A stretch of 64,000 nt of DNA from Macrolepiota albuminosa (lineage: Eukaryota; Basidiomycota; Agaricomycetes; Agaricales; Agaricaceae): positions 124,001-188,000 of the forward strand of contig JAMWFC010000120.1 in the NCBI GenBank assembly GCA_027475525.1, read 5' to 3'. Below, one piece after another: positions 1 through 11,816 of this stretch (the stretch's first letter is position 1; every line of letters begins with the position of its first letter). Under the pieces are notes generated by a model. It did no database searches. It was not told the DNA's origin and saw only the letters and a list, made by a program, of their open reading frames with translations. A program made the translations under genes and the position numbers.

Positions 1-1576
1 TAACATGGCTGGGATACTTTATCCTACTTCAGAACCTATGTACAATCATCTTTTTCAACATAGATTTTGGCTGTGCCAACTTAGTAGCCAAAGAACATTG
101 CCTATATTGTTTCAAATGCAAGGGCACAGACTACAAGCACTTTAACTGCCCATATGTGGGCAGTAGAAGGCTGGCTAGCAAATAGAAGCAATAAACTTGA
201 GGAAATGGCAGAATTTGCCCACTCAAATTGATCCCAGAGAGGCATGTGAGAACAACATGGTTACTCCTAGGGATGGGGGCAGAGGATCTGGAAGAAGGTT
301 CTCAAATTATGCAAACAACAGCCATGATCATGAATAACTTCATGAAAATTATTAATACTGGCCCTTTATTTTTAACTACGTACCTCACAATGTACAGACT
401 GAGATGAATTTACTGCGTCTGCAGATGACAGGTAATCTCAATTTAGCTTCCTGACTGAGCTGAGAAATGCCCAGGTGGCATCATTTTTATGAGGGTAGTG
501 CCGCTGGCAGCAGCCCTGCCTAAGTCTCTGATCCTGTCAGAGACACTACTCACACCAAATCCTGACACAACAAATTTTTTTGAACAATATATAAAAGATT
601 ATACTGGCAATGGCTACTTTCCTGCCTGTGCCAAATAATGAGAGAAAATGACATAGATGTCCTGGCAATACAAGACACACACCTTAACAAGGAAAAAACA
701 AAGGAACCAAATGACCTCTTTGATAGACAGTTACATTTCATATCTAGTCTAGATCCTGAAAAACCTAACATGAAGGGCATTGCCTTCATACTGAGCAAAA
801 GAACAATCAAATGGTCTGAAACACAACACAGAGTACTAGAGCCAGGAAGAGTACTCATAATAGAGATACCATAATATGAAAACACTTTTCTGAATATCTT
901 AAATATCTACGCCCAAATAGCCCCAGAAAGAATGAGAAGTTCTGGCATTCCCTGAAATCCAACTGGAATGTAAGACCCTGAACACTAGAACCAAGCATCA
1001 TGTTAGATGATACAAATATGGTGAAAGAAGCAATAGACTGCCTACCAGCATGCACAGATTTCTTTGACTATGTGAGCACCCTTCTTGATATTAAAAACCG
1101 CTTTGATCTAGCTGATGGATAGCAAAAAGAAAACCCCACAACCTTTGAATATACTTTTCAAATGCAAAATAGACTAATACAATCTCAAATAGACCATATA
1201 TACATGAAGGAGGACCTCCTGCAGTTTAGCTAGAACTGGAAGATCAAAAGAACCATATTAAACACAGACCATGCAATAATCCAAATGACCCTCATACATC
1301 TGAAAATGCTGCATGTTGGTAAAGGCAGGTATGTGATGCTGGCCCTGCTAATAAAGGATGCTAAACTGATGAAAGCCTTTACTAAGCTAAGGAGAAAACA
1401 CCTGACTAACCTAGAATTTTCAGTCAAAGAGAGGTGTTGCGACTTGAATTCACAGGTACTATATAAAGATTTCAAAAGGAAGCTAATAGAAAAAGTCTGC
1501 AGCCACTCAAAATTATTGAAGCCAAAAATTCTGAAGGAAATTAGTTCTCTGGTAAATGACAGAGTGGGAGCCTTGA
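1..1576 (+). pseudogene. LINE segment 1 (Tad1-like): zinc knuckle, endonuclease, linker
   Basis: This is the 5' part of a decayed non-LTR retrotransposon. Around 95-150 the plus strand encodes a cysteine knuckle (CLYC / CFKC followed by H and C), as in the gag-like ORF1 of Tad1 LINEs. Around 638-874 it encodes an apurinic-type endonuclease stretch with the DVLAIQDTHL motif. Further endonuclease sequence to about 1230 is full of stops. Positions 1285-1576 encode the lysine-rich linker that precedes the RT domain in Tad1 elements. The segment is cut at 1577 by the Gy1 LTR; the RT domain resumes at 16612. Almost no CpG remains, which fits great age. The 5' end lies left of the window. Family placement is from motif recognition, not a search. 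Confidence 0.7.
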
Positions 1577-1848
1577 TGTAAGCAAACGTAAGTTCTGCTT
1601 CACTTAGAGAAAGCGAGACAACAGAATGGAACAAAGATTGAATTTGCGGGAAAAAGTAAGTTAGTCTCGAAAATACACGAACAATGTCTAAATACCCTTT
1701 GAATTAAGGTTTTTGATTGGAGCCTCTCGATCATAAGCCCCTCAGGATCCATCTGATAACGTCCATCACATGCTCCATGATGGGATATCCGTAATGGGAA
1801 CAGTATTTGAGCAGTAATTGAGCAGTTCGAGTAAGCCTCATGCTTACA
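1577..1848 (-). repeat. Gy1 3' LTR
   Basis: 272 bp with TG..CA termini and a 7-bp terminal inverted repeat (TGTAAGC). It matches the right LTR with about 15 differences by my reading. Nearly all are transitions, and at least eight fall at CpG, TpG or CpA positions. A purine-rich stretch on the minus strand at about 1849-1856 adjoins it and can serve as the polypurine tract. Confidence 0.92.
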
Positions 1849-1869
1849 CTCTCCCATGTTCTGAAAAAT

Positions 1870-4800
1870 TCATTGCTCTCGCAATCTTTCCTTTCTCTTC
1901 TCCCAATCATCTAACCCCACGGTGTCCTCCATTTCTTTACCGCTCTTCTACTCGTTATGGTCAGGACCATAGCCACGCCAACGCACGAGATATTGTAATC
2001 CATGGCCCCGTCGTCGTTCATCAAGAATACAATCTATAAAGTGTTCCTCCACCCCATCCTCTGTGACTACCGGGCCAGGCATCTCCAAGCAACGCGAAGG
2101 GAACAAGGAGTTGTTGTTTGGAATAAATGGTGACAATAAGCTTGCATGAAATTTATTGACGATATTCATGGATTTCAGCAGGTCCAACACGTATTCGGAC
2201 GAGTCGGGGAAAGCCTCAAGCACAGCAAAAGGACCGTCTTGTCTCAGCATAAACTTAGCTACACGTCCATCCCATTTTTGCATGTACTCTCGTCGTTGAT
2301 TCGCAGTGGACAGCATGACCATGTCCCCCACTTTGTAAGGAATTTTAGGAGCACGTCACTTGTTCGCATGATGAGCCTGGTCAATTTTTGCAGAGATCAA
2401 GTTGTCCATGGCATCCAAGAAATTACTCTCAATTTCCATCAAAATGTGCAATGCCAGGTCCTCCGTCGGAGTGTCAATTGGGGGAAGGGGGTATAATGGA
2501 GGCAGAACTTGTGGCGAAAAACCTGATTTTAATTGAAAAGGGGAATATCCCGTTGACGTGTTAATAGTATTCATCATACCGAATCTGATACGTGGCAAGG
2601 CCTTAACCCAACCTGTTTGTAGTCGATCCATGTGAAAACGAATACATTGCACTATAGTCTTGTTAGATCGCTCCGAAGCGCCATCGGTTTGTGGGTGAAA
2701 AGACGTAGACATTTTGTGTTTGACGCCAGTTAATTTCATCAGAGCTTTCCAAAACCCAGATGTAAACAAGGTATCTCGGTCCGTTATGATCTCATATGGC
2801 AATTCATTTTTGCAGTACCAGTCACGGAAAAATATGTTGGCAAATTCTTCTCCTGTTTGCATCGTTTTACATGGAGAGATACAGATTTCCGCACCAGCGC
2901 GACACGTCATGGAACAAAATTCGTCAAAACTGTCATTCACAGGCAAGGGACCGACGAAGTCAAGCGTCACTGATCCAAAACGACAGTCCGGGATAGGCAA
3001 GGGGTGTAGTGGCCCTACTGGCTTCGCGGTGTTTGACTGGTTTCTTTGGCAGTCCATACACGAGAGTATGTATCCCTTTATTAAGTCCCGTCTCATATTT
3101 GGCTAGTAATACGAGTGTCTCAATGACGCATAGGTCTTGTCTGCGCCAAAGTGACCAAGCTCATCATGTGCAATCCGGAATAACTCCTCGCGCAACCCAC
3201 AATAATTAGGCACGATCAACTGTTTACCCACATAGAGTAGCCCATTTCTCATCTCTATTCCTGGAGCCAGCATTCCTTTCCACATATCCAGCAGAATTCT
3301 CTTGGTGTATTCATCAATCTCATATCCTTTCTTGAGCGCAAGGACTATATCTGCCTCCGCTTCAAAGGTCAATACTGCCCCAACCTCAACGTCCACCTCA
3401 GGGAAGTGTGAAAGTGCATCCGCGACCGTGTTTTCTTCACCTTTTATGTAATTGATTGTATAATCGTACTGTGCCAAAAATTTCATCCATCGTGCTTGAC
3501 GCGTCGATAATTCACGCTGAGACTCGAAATTTTTCAATGTTTTGTGGTCCGTATACACTTCGAAATGCGACCCCAATAAGTCAGTTCTTCATTTGTACAA
3601 CACTTGCACAATAGCCAGCAGTTCGTGTTCATGTGTAGGGTAGTTCTTTTCCGCAGCTGTCAACTGCCAGGAATCGAACGCAACAGGCCGGGCTGATTGC
3701 CATGTCTTTCCAAAAGCCAGTACGGCTCCTGTCCTCTGCTTACTAGCATCGCATGTTACGAAGATCTTATTGTCTTGCAGATTTTGGTGATCGATGGTTG
3801 TCAAGCAGTCCCGCCCTACAACTAGTTGTTTGATACCGTCAAAGGCTCTCTGATGTTCCGACGTCCATGGAGGCAAGGCAATGTTAAACTCCTTTTTTGT
3901 CAGGGAGGATCAATACCAATGTGTGTTCCGTGAGTGCAGGCAAGAAGACAGCTATGTATCGAACCAGTCCTAAAAATTGACGGACATGTTTTGCCCTTTT
4001 TGGCTGTGGCCAGTTAATAATTTTCTCCATCTTTGACATGTCCGCTTCGATACCTTTATGCAAAATGTAGTGACCCAAAAAATCGACTTCTGTGCAAAAC
4101 AGGTCACTCTTCATAAAGGAACAGAAGAGTTGTGCCTTTCGCAAGGCTTCTAAAATCTTTCGTACGTTTTCTTTGTGTTCTTCCAGCGTCGATGACCAAA
4201 TGATTATATCATCGAGGTAAACATGGCAAATCTTTCCTATATAGTCACGTAAGGCAAGGGTAACACGTCGCTGTTGTGTTGCAGGTGCGTTCCGTAATCC
4301 CATCGGCATCACAACCCACTCCCATAACCCGAAAGGTGTCAACGTGGCAGTGTACTTAATATTGTCAGGATGCACAAGCGTTTAAAAAAAGGCATTTGTC
4401 AAATCTATCTTTCCTTAAAACTGTGTTCCTGGCCATGTACAATCTGCCAGGATGTCGTCTATTCGTAGTAAGGGAAAATAATCGGGAGTTGTATTTGCGT
4501 TTAACCAACGATAGTCATTAACTCAGCATAGCAGAACTGTGGGATCCACCTTAGGAATTATGAATGAAGGGCTGGCATATGGAGATGATGACGGGCGAAT
4601 CTTTCCAGCCTTTATATGTTAATTGATCAAGGTTTTCCAACCATCACGATACTTTCTTGGACATGAGTATGAACGGGCAACAGTTATCTTAGCAAGTGGT
4701 TTGACCTGGATCCAATGGTAGACACTTGTCAGAAGTTCACTCGTGTGCAGTATATCCGGGGGAAATTGAGCTTGATATTGTTTCTTCACTCTTTCATCCA

Positions 4801-5359
4801 ATTTCTTCAACCTGTTTCTGCCCGCCAATGTCTCGATCCTCACTCTTATCAACCCTAACATCCACGGTTGACCTGTCGCTGTATGCTCCTTCAGGTGAGC
4901 AAAACGTTGGGCTTGCTGCGTGAATAAGGCCTCCACCTGTACGGGTTTCATCAACAATTCCATTTCTACACGCCCTCCCTCAATCCACTTCTTCTCCTTT
5001 CGTGTCCTTTCTTTCTCCAACTTTCGTTTGATCTTAGGCGCCATTGGCGAGACCTTACATTTCAGTGTAGGATCAGGCGGATTGAGCAAATTGAAACCGT
5101 CTCTCTTATCAATCACTGCTCCCCCTGCAGGGTCAATTATGAGGCTGTTGTGCATTACAAAATCCAAGCCTAAAATGAGTTCGGATTGAAGGTTGGGGCA
5201 GACAATGAACATTTGGGATTTAGAGCGCCATTGGGTGCAAGGCGATATAATTACAAGTTTTACATATTCTTTCAAAAGCTGAGTTTTGTTCTTATTTCCC
5301 GCCAAAAAAAACACCTGAGACAGTAAGCGGACGATGCAGTTGTCGAGTCGATAAGCCAA
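1870..5359 (-). pseudogene. Gy1 pol: protease remainder, RT, RNase H, integrase, chromodomain
   Basis: Broken polyprotein on the minus strand. Positions 5359-4619 carry the retropepsin remainder and linker. 4375-3884 carry the RT palm with PMGLRNAP and the catalytic YLDDIIIWS, then the connection GHYILHKG. 3876-3589 and 3576 leftwards carry RNase H (VTCDAS, YTDHKTL). From about 3190 the integrase shows the HHCC knuckle (H..H then CMDCQ), the core (LDFVGPLP, ITDRD, then the region carrying the catalytic Glu near GASERSNK) and the GPY/F-like end. 2331-1946 carry a chromodomain (VEEHFIDCILDERR, YLVRWRGYG). The chromodomain Trp after NE is a TAG stop at about 1946. Several frameshifts separate the blocks. 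Chromodomains steer chromoviruses to heterochromatin. Confidence 0.88.
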
Positions 5360-5383
5360 GTCTATTCACAAGCATCGTGGAAA

Positions 5384-6637
5384 TCAGTGCTGGGGGGCTC
5401 CGGTGTCAATAAACGTGTTTTCAACCTTGGTCGGGACGAGAGAGGGTCCCGAGACAAGACAAGAGTAAGTGAGATGAAGTGGGAGCACGTACTTGCTTCC
5501 AGTGTCACTACTGTCCATTTCATCTGAAGATCCCTCGAAAACCGCTGCAACCGTGACCGATGCTGTTGCCCCTCCTCCTCCTACTCCCGCAGCCTTACTC
5601 TGTTTCTTAGTGTATTCCTTTTGTGCAGCCACAGCAAACTCAGAGGTCAAACGTCGCTTATTATAATCTTCGAGTTTTAACACCTGACCTTTGTCTGGGC
5701 AGGATGCCGCACGATGATCGACGTAAAGGCGGCGACATTGGTAACATCTGGAATGTGTGTCCAAGATGTTGCGTTCCTCTGCCATTAAGGCATAAACATG
5801 GACACGTGTGGTTGAGGACGTTGCGTTTGTGCTGCTGGTCTTGGAAACGTTTCCAGTTGAAGTCTGCTTGGCATTGTTTGTAACGTTCTTGAGTTGCGTT
5901 TTCCCAGCGGCTGCAATAGAATCTGCAAGGTATTTGCTGATTTGGGCCTTACAGACAGCAATGACCTTGTCGATATCAGCAAGAACGTGAAGCCATTTAT
6001 TGAGGTCAGAGATCTTATCGTAACAGTCGTCCTTGTTGCCGAGGGTATACTCTCTTCAAACGTCGTCAAGGCAGTGAAGCAAGATGTGGTCGCGGAACTT
6101 ATCGGTGGGAATGTGGAAACGTGGAAGAGTGGTGAGAGTGTTGTTGGCTTCCCTCAGGGTACTAACCCAGACCTCGAAACTCTCATCCTCTCCCTGCTTC
6201 TTCGACAACATTTGGGCCACCTCCCATGCCCAATCCGTGGACAAGACGATTCTGCAGAGCTGGGCCATGAAGCTCGCGAAGGTAAGCGCCTTCAAGGTAT
6301 TTTCATTCTCTCTCACTCATGCATGCACCGCAGGCGCATCAATGTTAAACATAACTCTTTGAGGTTGGCATGGTGGAGAGATGGGAAGGAGGTATGCAAT
6401 CCGAGTCGTCTGAGGAGTCGGATGAATGTGAGGACAAGGACGAGGGTGATGATAAGATGGGAATCGTGGAATAGGGACTGGGCGGAACAGAGGTTGTAAG
6501 GAGTAAACCTTGTCCAGACAAGGACGGCGAGCGTGAACGGCAAGAACGTGATGTGGAGCGAGAGCGTGGTTCAAGAATCTTTTGTGAGCGCGTACGAGCC
6601 AGATTGTGAATTCAATCCCCACTCTAGAGGCCAACAA
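5384..6637 (-). pseudogene. Gy1 gag and start of protease
   Basis: Structural gene of Gy1. 6637-6317 encode a proline-rich N-terminal part. 6316-6056 and 6069-5785 carry the capsid-like gag domain (SFEVWVSTLREANNTL). 5785-5384 hold a variant Cys knuckle (CYQCRRLYVDHRAASC, spacing C-x2-C-x6-H-x4-C) and then the retropepsin active site FIDTGAPQH. The blocks lie in different frames, so at least two frameshifts have occurred. The product would package element RNA in the cytoplasm. The true start codon cannot be decided. Confidence 0.8.
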
Positions 6638-6915
6638 GAGGGAGATGTCTGAGGGTAACCACCTTGGCTCCTTTTAACCCCCTCTTCATTCGATGAATTT
6701 CTGTTGTCAAGGACCGATCTCGGCCCCGCTTGAAGAAGAAACCCTCCCAGAAGACTAAAACAACCGACAGGTGTTGCCCGAGAAGACCAGAATCACCAAA
6801 AATAAGACGACGCGACAGGGTGTTGCCCAAGAAGACCAGAAGCACAAAAGATAAGACGACGCGGCACCCAGTTAACTGTATCTTCGAGACCGCTTTGTTT
6901 GATTCAAAAAAAAAG
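6638..6915 (-). other. Gy1 5' leader
   Basis: Untranslated stretch between the 5' LTR and gag. The first bases after the LTR on the minus strand are a T-run and do not start with TGG, so I see no ordinary tRNA primer site; self-priming, known in some chromoviruses, is possible. Two similar GAAGACCAGAA-containing stretches occur near 6780 and 6830. Nothing else is recognised. Confidence 0.4.
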
Positions 6916-7032
6916 TGTAAGCGAACGTAAGTTCTGCTTCACTTAGAGAAAGCGAGACAACAGAATGGAACAAAGATTGAATTTGTGGGGAAAAGTAAGT
7001 CAGTCTCGAAAATACATGAACAATGTCTAAAT

Positions 7033-7382
7033 TGTTAAAGACAGGCAAAGCACAGGGGACAGAAACTGTCACTAAAGCTGAAGTCCAAAGTCAGAAAGAG
7101 TGTATTGAGCAAGTAAAGTATTACTAACCTGAAGTCCAAAGTCAGAAAGAGTGAGGACTTCAGATGATCTATCTACAGTTTATATACTACTGGAAAACTA
7201 TATACATGTGAATAAAGAATAATCACATGGAGGATACATGTTGATCTATCTACAGTTTATATACTACTGGAAAACTATATACATGTGAATAAAGAATAAT
7301 CACATGGAGGATACATGTGATAGAATGAACTTGGGATAGAATGATGATCATAATGGAATGCATGCAACAGGCAATTTCAACA
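7033..7382 (-). mobile_element. S1: solo LTR of family S
   Basis: In forward sense it starts TGTTGAAATTGCC and ends GTCTTTAACA. It is flanked by a 5-bp target duplication TAAAT at 7028-7032 and 7383-7387. It contains a TATA-like AGTATATAAACTG and CACATG/CATGTG motifs. No internal coding region of this family is present in the window, so copia or Ty3 membership is undecided. Confidence 0.93.
7165..7318. repeat. 77-bp tandem duplication 1
   Basis: Two adjacent units, 7165-7241 and 7242-7318, inside S1. Without one unit S1 is 273 bp, close to S2 corrected in the same way (276 bp). Confidence 0.9.
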
Positions 7383-7552
7383 TAAATACCCTTCGAATTA
7401 AGGTTTTCGATTGGAGCCTCTTGATCATAAGCCCCTCAGGATCCATCCAATAACGTCCATTACATGCTCCATGATGGGATATCCGTGACGGGAACAGTAA
7501 TTGAGCAGTAATTGAGCAGTTCGAGTAAGCCTCATACTTACACTTGAACAAT

Positions 7553-7748
7553 TGTAACGTAGTTACAATAGTAAGAATTCTAAGTTCTTAGTCACATGAG
7601 TGAATCAGACTAGCGTCTTGATTTCAGCTATGTAAACACAAGAAAAAAGAACTAAAGTCCAAATAACTACTATCAACACAAGTATAAATGCGATATTACA
7701 TCATATAGTAGCAAGATATATAATATAATAACAAGTTGGGCTGTTACA
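7553..7748 (-). repeat. Gy2 LTR (196 bp)
   Basis: Reads TGTAACAGCCC...CTACGTTACA on the minus strand, with TG..CA ends and a terminal inverted repeat TGTAAC/GTTACA. It has an AT-rich, TATA-like centre. The minus-strand sequence just before it (AATGAAGGG) is purine-rich and fits a polypurine tract. I find no second copy in the window. Confidence 0.7.
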
Positions 7749-7791
7749 TGCCCTTCATTGAGATTGTTATCATGATCTAAACTACCAGTAC

Positions 7792-7850
7792 TGCATTGAG
7801 GACTTAGTTCCTGCCTCAATGCAGGCTCTTTTTTTTTTTTTTTTTTTTCT
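7792..7850. other. Hairpin and T-run
   Basis: TGCATTGAGG (7792-7801) and CCTCAATGCA (7814-7823) form a perfect 10-bp inverted repeat with a 12-base loop. It is followed by an uninterrupted T-run of about 20 bases, which is poly(A) on the minus strand, downstream of the accessory ORF. It could be a retroposed 3' end or simple low-complexity sequence. Confidence 0.5.
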
Positions 7851-8882
7851 TTGTGTGAAGCAGCATTGCTGCCCGTCCATCATTATATCTCAATGCTGCC
7901 TGGTGCTACTGTGCCACTCTCCTGCTTGCTTGATCCTGCCTGATCTATGCTGAAGATCCTGAAGGCATGGGCAAGTAGCTAGGAGCCTTGCCCATCCTGT
8001 TGCCACCACTATCCCTTAATTTGATGTTAGTTGACGAAAATGGTTGGGCCTCCACAGCCTCTTTGGAGGTGGCCATTTCCATATCCTGTAGGGCAATGTT
8101 AGTCGCCTCGGTGTCCACAGAGTGCCCCGGGAGTGTCAGGATGGGAGGAATGTCATCCTGTAGTCTCATCCACAAGTACTCGAAGTTGAGATTAGTACCG
8201 ATAGTAGTACATTCCGCTACTCTGTGTGGGCATGCTTGTCTTCTCCTTCTCACGGATCTTGAATAATAATTGATACCAATCATCAGCATTCATCTTGCAC
8301 CACCCGTCCCAATTTGGGATTGCAGGGGGCATGCCGTATGTGGCCAAGCAATGATGACACTCATTATCAGCTGCTTGGAAGACATCAAGCAATATGGGTA
8401 TTGAGCATCCTTCTTGTTGAAGGCTGCTACAGCCCCTTGATACAATGCTGGTCATGCAAATACCAGCACCAACTGTTGCACTATGGTGGGTCGACCCGCT
8501 TCACTGGCACACACTGCCCATGCCAATGCATAACCAAAAAGTGTATGGTAGTGTATCTGATACACTAAGTCAAATGCCAGTCTAATAAATACATTATTCA
8601 GGCCTGAGCAGCCAAATACAATGGTGTACTGTGCAAATGCATCGAGATCAAATAATTGCACAGGTGGAGGAGGATGCATAGCCACAAGCTGCAAGCTGCC
8701 ATATTCCTTGCACGTTGTTAAACGAGGGGGTATGGTTATTTACTCCATCATGGCATTGTCCTTGGGGATGCCTGGTTGATGAGGGTCAACTGGTTGTTAT
8801 GCACCACATACCTCATAGTGTCATCTCTGAAGTTGGCCTCAACTATCCCAGCAAAATGCTGGAACTTCATAAACAGCATGTA

Positions 8883-9910
8883 AGGTAGGGGACACGAGGT
8901 ACCCGCACCCCCTTACATAAGCTTGAATGGGTGTTGACAACGAGCTCAAATTCTTCAACCACACGTCGAATAGCAGATAAATTAGTCCTAGAAAACATTG
9001 TGTTGAGGGTTTGGCGGAATTCGTAGCTTTCAATTTTTAAAATATGATACATATGGGTGAGATATAGTAACTTTAAACAATTCATGAAAAACTTGAAAAT
9101 ATCACCTTTCGATGCATTTGAGACAGAAAACAGAAAATCAGGAGAAGGGGATGACCAGAATTTGGCCACTTACTAAGCAATCACGTGATCCATCGGAGCG
9201 AGGTTCAAGGAGAGAGGGGATGAATTTGCGAGTGGAATTTAAGCTAAAGCACGCCCAAAACAATGGGAAGACGATTGAAAGCAAAGCGGGCACGTCTGGA
9301 GAACCTTTCCCAAGCAAAATCCACCAAGAAATCGGACACATTTTCTAGTTCTGACTCTGAGGATATCGACCCTTGTCCCCAGCCTCAAATCGAAGATGAT
9401 AAACCTCTTGAGCTTGTTTTCTGGAAAGATGATGATGAAAATGATGTACAGAGTAACGGAGATGAAGACTCTGACCTTGAAGAAGATGACGATGAGCTAG
9501 AGAAGGTCCAGGAGAAGGAGATTCTGCAATTTTCAAGGATCCTTCACGAGGCACAGAAAGTTGCTATCGAGGCTGAGAGAGCTGCAAAAGGTGAAAAACC
9601 TAATCGGCCTCACCACTATCTCGGAAATTCAGCTCGAACAAAGCGATACTATGCAGCAAAGCGCAGGACCACAAGCAGCCTGGGCTAATCGGAAATACCA
9701 TGGACATCGTACATTGCCTCCAGAAATTGCAAGGGAACTGAAGGAGGAATATGAAAAGAAAATTGCTTCTTATTATCTGTCATCTGGAGCTGTCTAGTCT
9801 TTCCTATCCTCTATATAATTTTTTTGGTTTTCGAAACTTGGCTTTTTTGCCGCTCTTGGCGCTTACTAAGCATTCTGACTAAGCATGCGAGTACCTCACG
9901 TCCCCTACCT
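8883..9910. mobile_element. Short TIR DNA transposon with TA target duplication
   Basis: Terminal inverted repeats of about 26 bp: the left end starts AGGTAGGGGACACGAGGTAC and the right end reads the same in reverse complement with about four changes. TA dinucleotides flank both ends (8881-8882, 9911-9912), as for Tc1/mariner-superfamily elements. It interrupts the accessory ORF of Gy2. At 1028 bp it carries only a short ORF, so it is probably non-autonomous. Its interior is less CpG-depleted than its surroundings, fitting a later arrival. Confidence 0.8.
9263..9797 (+). pseudogene. Acidic, basic-ended ORF inside the TIR element (possible transposase N-terminus)
   Basis: Starts MGRRLKAKRARLENL at 9263 and runs through an acidic Asp/Glu stretch (about residues 27-85) to HYLGNSARTKRYYAAKRR; the first frame closes at 9688. 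Another frame continues to 9797 with PPEIARELKEEYEKK. From memory, similar N-termini precede DDE-type transposase genes in agaricomycetes. That is a recollection, not a search result. No DDE catalytic domain is present, so the copy is truncated. Confidence 0.45.
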
Positions 9911-11816
9911 TATGTCACAATGCATTCCTGCTGTGGAGCGTGCTTGTTGGACAGGTATTTGAAAAGCCTGTCTGGCTCATGCAGGTTCATGAGGAAATCC
10001 CACGATGTGTGCTTGTATACCATTGTGCACAGTACTGCCACACTCTTCTAATAATGCTGCTTGAAGTACGAGGCCTTATTGGCCTTGTTTCCAAAGAAAA
10101 TTGGATTGGAATAGGGGACCAGTAGAAGTACTCTCTCAGACCCCCCACAAAACAGAAGTTGTGTCGCTTCACATTATGGGCATTTCAAATGTATGCCCCT
10201 AACAAGTTGGGGATTTTTCCTGACTGCAACTTGATCTGTTGCCCCACGAGGTGTTCTGCCTCCAACTTCCGATTTGCCTTCTTTTTGCGCACCTGTGCAA
10301 GGTATAGCTGTCTTCCCAGGTGATCCATCGAGGACTCTCTGGGCCTGCTCTCTTCTCCTTCTGACACACACAAGGATGAATCCTGTCTGTAATCACTGTC
10401 CTCATCCACTATGTCTCTAAACACTGCCTTAGCCTTGCCTTTACCCCTTCCCTTCCTACTGAGGGCAGGTCATGGGTCACTTGGAACTAGTGCTAGTATA
10501 AACACACTGGCTGGAGTGAGCAGGAGCTCTGGCAGTATGAACTGTAGCTGGGCAGGACCTGCTCCAAACAGAACATCAGCAGGGAAATTTTGCAAAACCA
10601 GCTTGCTCATGTCAACCAGGTGCCTGGGCCCCCGTCTCCTCACTGGCACTGCCATCACAGGGCTTGGAGCATGCATGAATGCCTCAAGACTCTTATTGGG
10701 TGCACTTGGCACCCCAACTCTCCCAGCTGGTGTCCCAATCACTCCTACTGCTGGTTCCTCCATCATGCAGAATCCTGTACTCTCTGTGGTTGATACCTCT
10801 TCAGAAGGCAGTTCTCCTGCCTCCATACCTTCATCCCAGCCCCTGACTGTAAGCCTGGTAAACAGCCCTTCCACCAGCTCCATGAGTGGCCTCTTCAGCT
10901 GCTTCTCATATGCCCATAGTACCTTACTTTGCTCTTCTTCTGCTATTTTAGCCCTCTTGGGCTTACTCTCACAGTCCTCTGTCCGACTCTGCATCTTGTG
11001 CTTCTGTGCATTCAATAGCTGCTGCAACACCATCTGCTGCTGATGTCGCAGGTTGTCATTTTCATCCAGCAGCCCACTCAACACCATCATCATGAGCAGG
11101 TTGCTCAAGAACTCGGCATCTGAGGGCACAGAATACACCGCTGCCCCCAATCTCCACCACATGGCTGGCCTCTTGCACTTTCTCCTCAGCCTCTACTGGC
11201 TCTTCCACCTGTCCTCTGCCCTTCTCTCGCCTGCTGCTCATGGCAATCAGGGCTTTTGGCATCTCAGCACCAGGGAATTGGCCAGCTGGAGTCTTTACTG
11301 TACCCCCCTGCATCCAATGTAGCCACAACTCCGTTTTGACATTTTGCAATTGCCACAGGGCCCGCAGGGATACTTGTAGCGCTAGGGAGACTCCCATGTA
11401 TCCTCTCAGCACATACTGTGCCACTCCTCATGGTTGTGAAATTGATTGCACTGCTCCCCTCAGTTGCAGATAATAGTACTGCGGTGCATTCTGCACTTTG
11501 TTGTCAACTTCCATAGGTACCAGGCCAACTGGGCCTGACATTACCTGTGAATACCCCCACTGCGTAGCTTGATAGTATGGTTGACTGGGCCTTGCTGATA
11601 CCGTTCTCCTACATAAAACATTTGCGCAGGCAATGCCTGCATTGACTGCTGCCCAAACTCTTTATAATTCTCTTTCTCATAGTCCACTGGGTCATGCCCA
11701 GTTCCCCCCCTCCTTGAGCCTGTGCTTGAACTCTCAGGCTGTCTGTGTTGTTGATAGTACAACATAGCAACAAGTTTTTCTTTTTGCAGGGGAGCAGACT
11801 AAAGACTGTTGAAATT

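Larger units (their letters stand above)
1577..7542 (-). mobile_element. Gy1: complete, inactivated Ty3 chromovirus
   Basis: A full LTR retrotransposon on the minus strand. Two LTRs start TGTAAGC and end GCTTACA or ACTTACA; each is 272 bp once a 355-bp nested insertion in the right copy is discounted. They are flanked by a perfect 5-bp target duplication, CTTGA, at 1572-1576 and 7543-7547. Order on the minus strand is 5' LTR, leader, gag with a Cys knuckle, protease (DTG), RT (YLDD), RNase H, integrase and chromodomain, then a purine tract beside the 3' LTR. All ORFs carry stops or frameshifts, so it is not autonomous. It inserted into the linker region of the LINE. CpG content is far higher than in the LINE, so it is younger. 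Confidence 0.93.
6916..7542 (-). repeat. Gy1 5' LTR, split by S1
   Basis: Same family as 1577-1848, interrupted at 7033-7387 by a solo LTR plus its duplicated target. Removing the 355-bp insertion gives exactly 272 bp, the length of the other LTR. Confidence 0.92.
7945..11765 (-). pseudogene. Gy2-associated accessory ORF (unknown function), split by a TIR element
   Basis: A decayed protein gene on the minus strand, in several frames. The N-terminal part (11765-11541) is Gln/Ser-rich. 11424-11062 and 11162-10470 encode a Gln-rich, probably coiled-coil stretch (LRHQQQMVLQQLLNAQKHK), a basic KPKRAKI patch and a long Ala/Pro/Val part. 10424-10185 continue it (HLGRQLYLAQVRKKKANRKL). After the TIR insertion, 8694-8452 encode the block YTIVFGCSGLNNVFIRLAFDL, which resembles the ORF at 36753-37313. 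The last part is 8455-7945. It lies between the inferred end of pol and the 3' LTR, in the same sense as gag. I do not recognise the family and infer no function. Confidence 0.5.
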
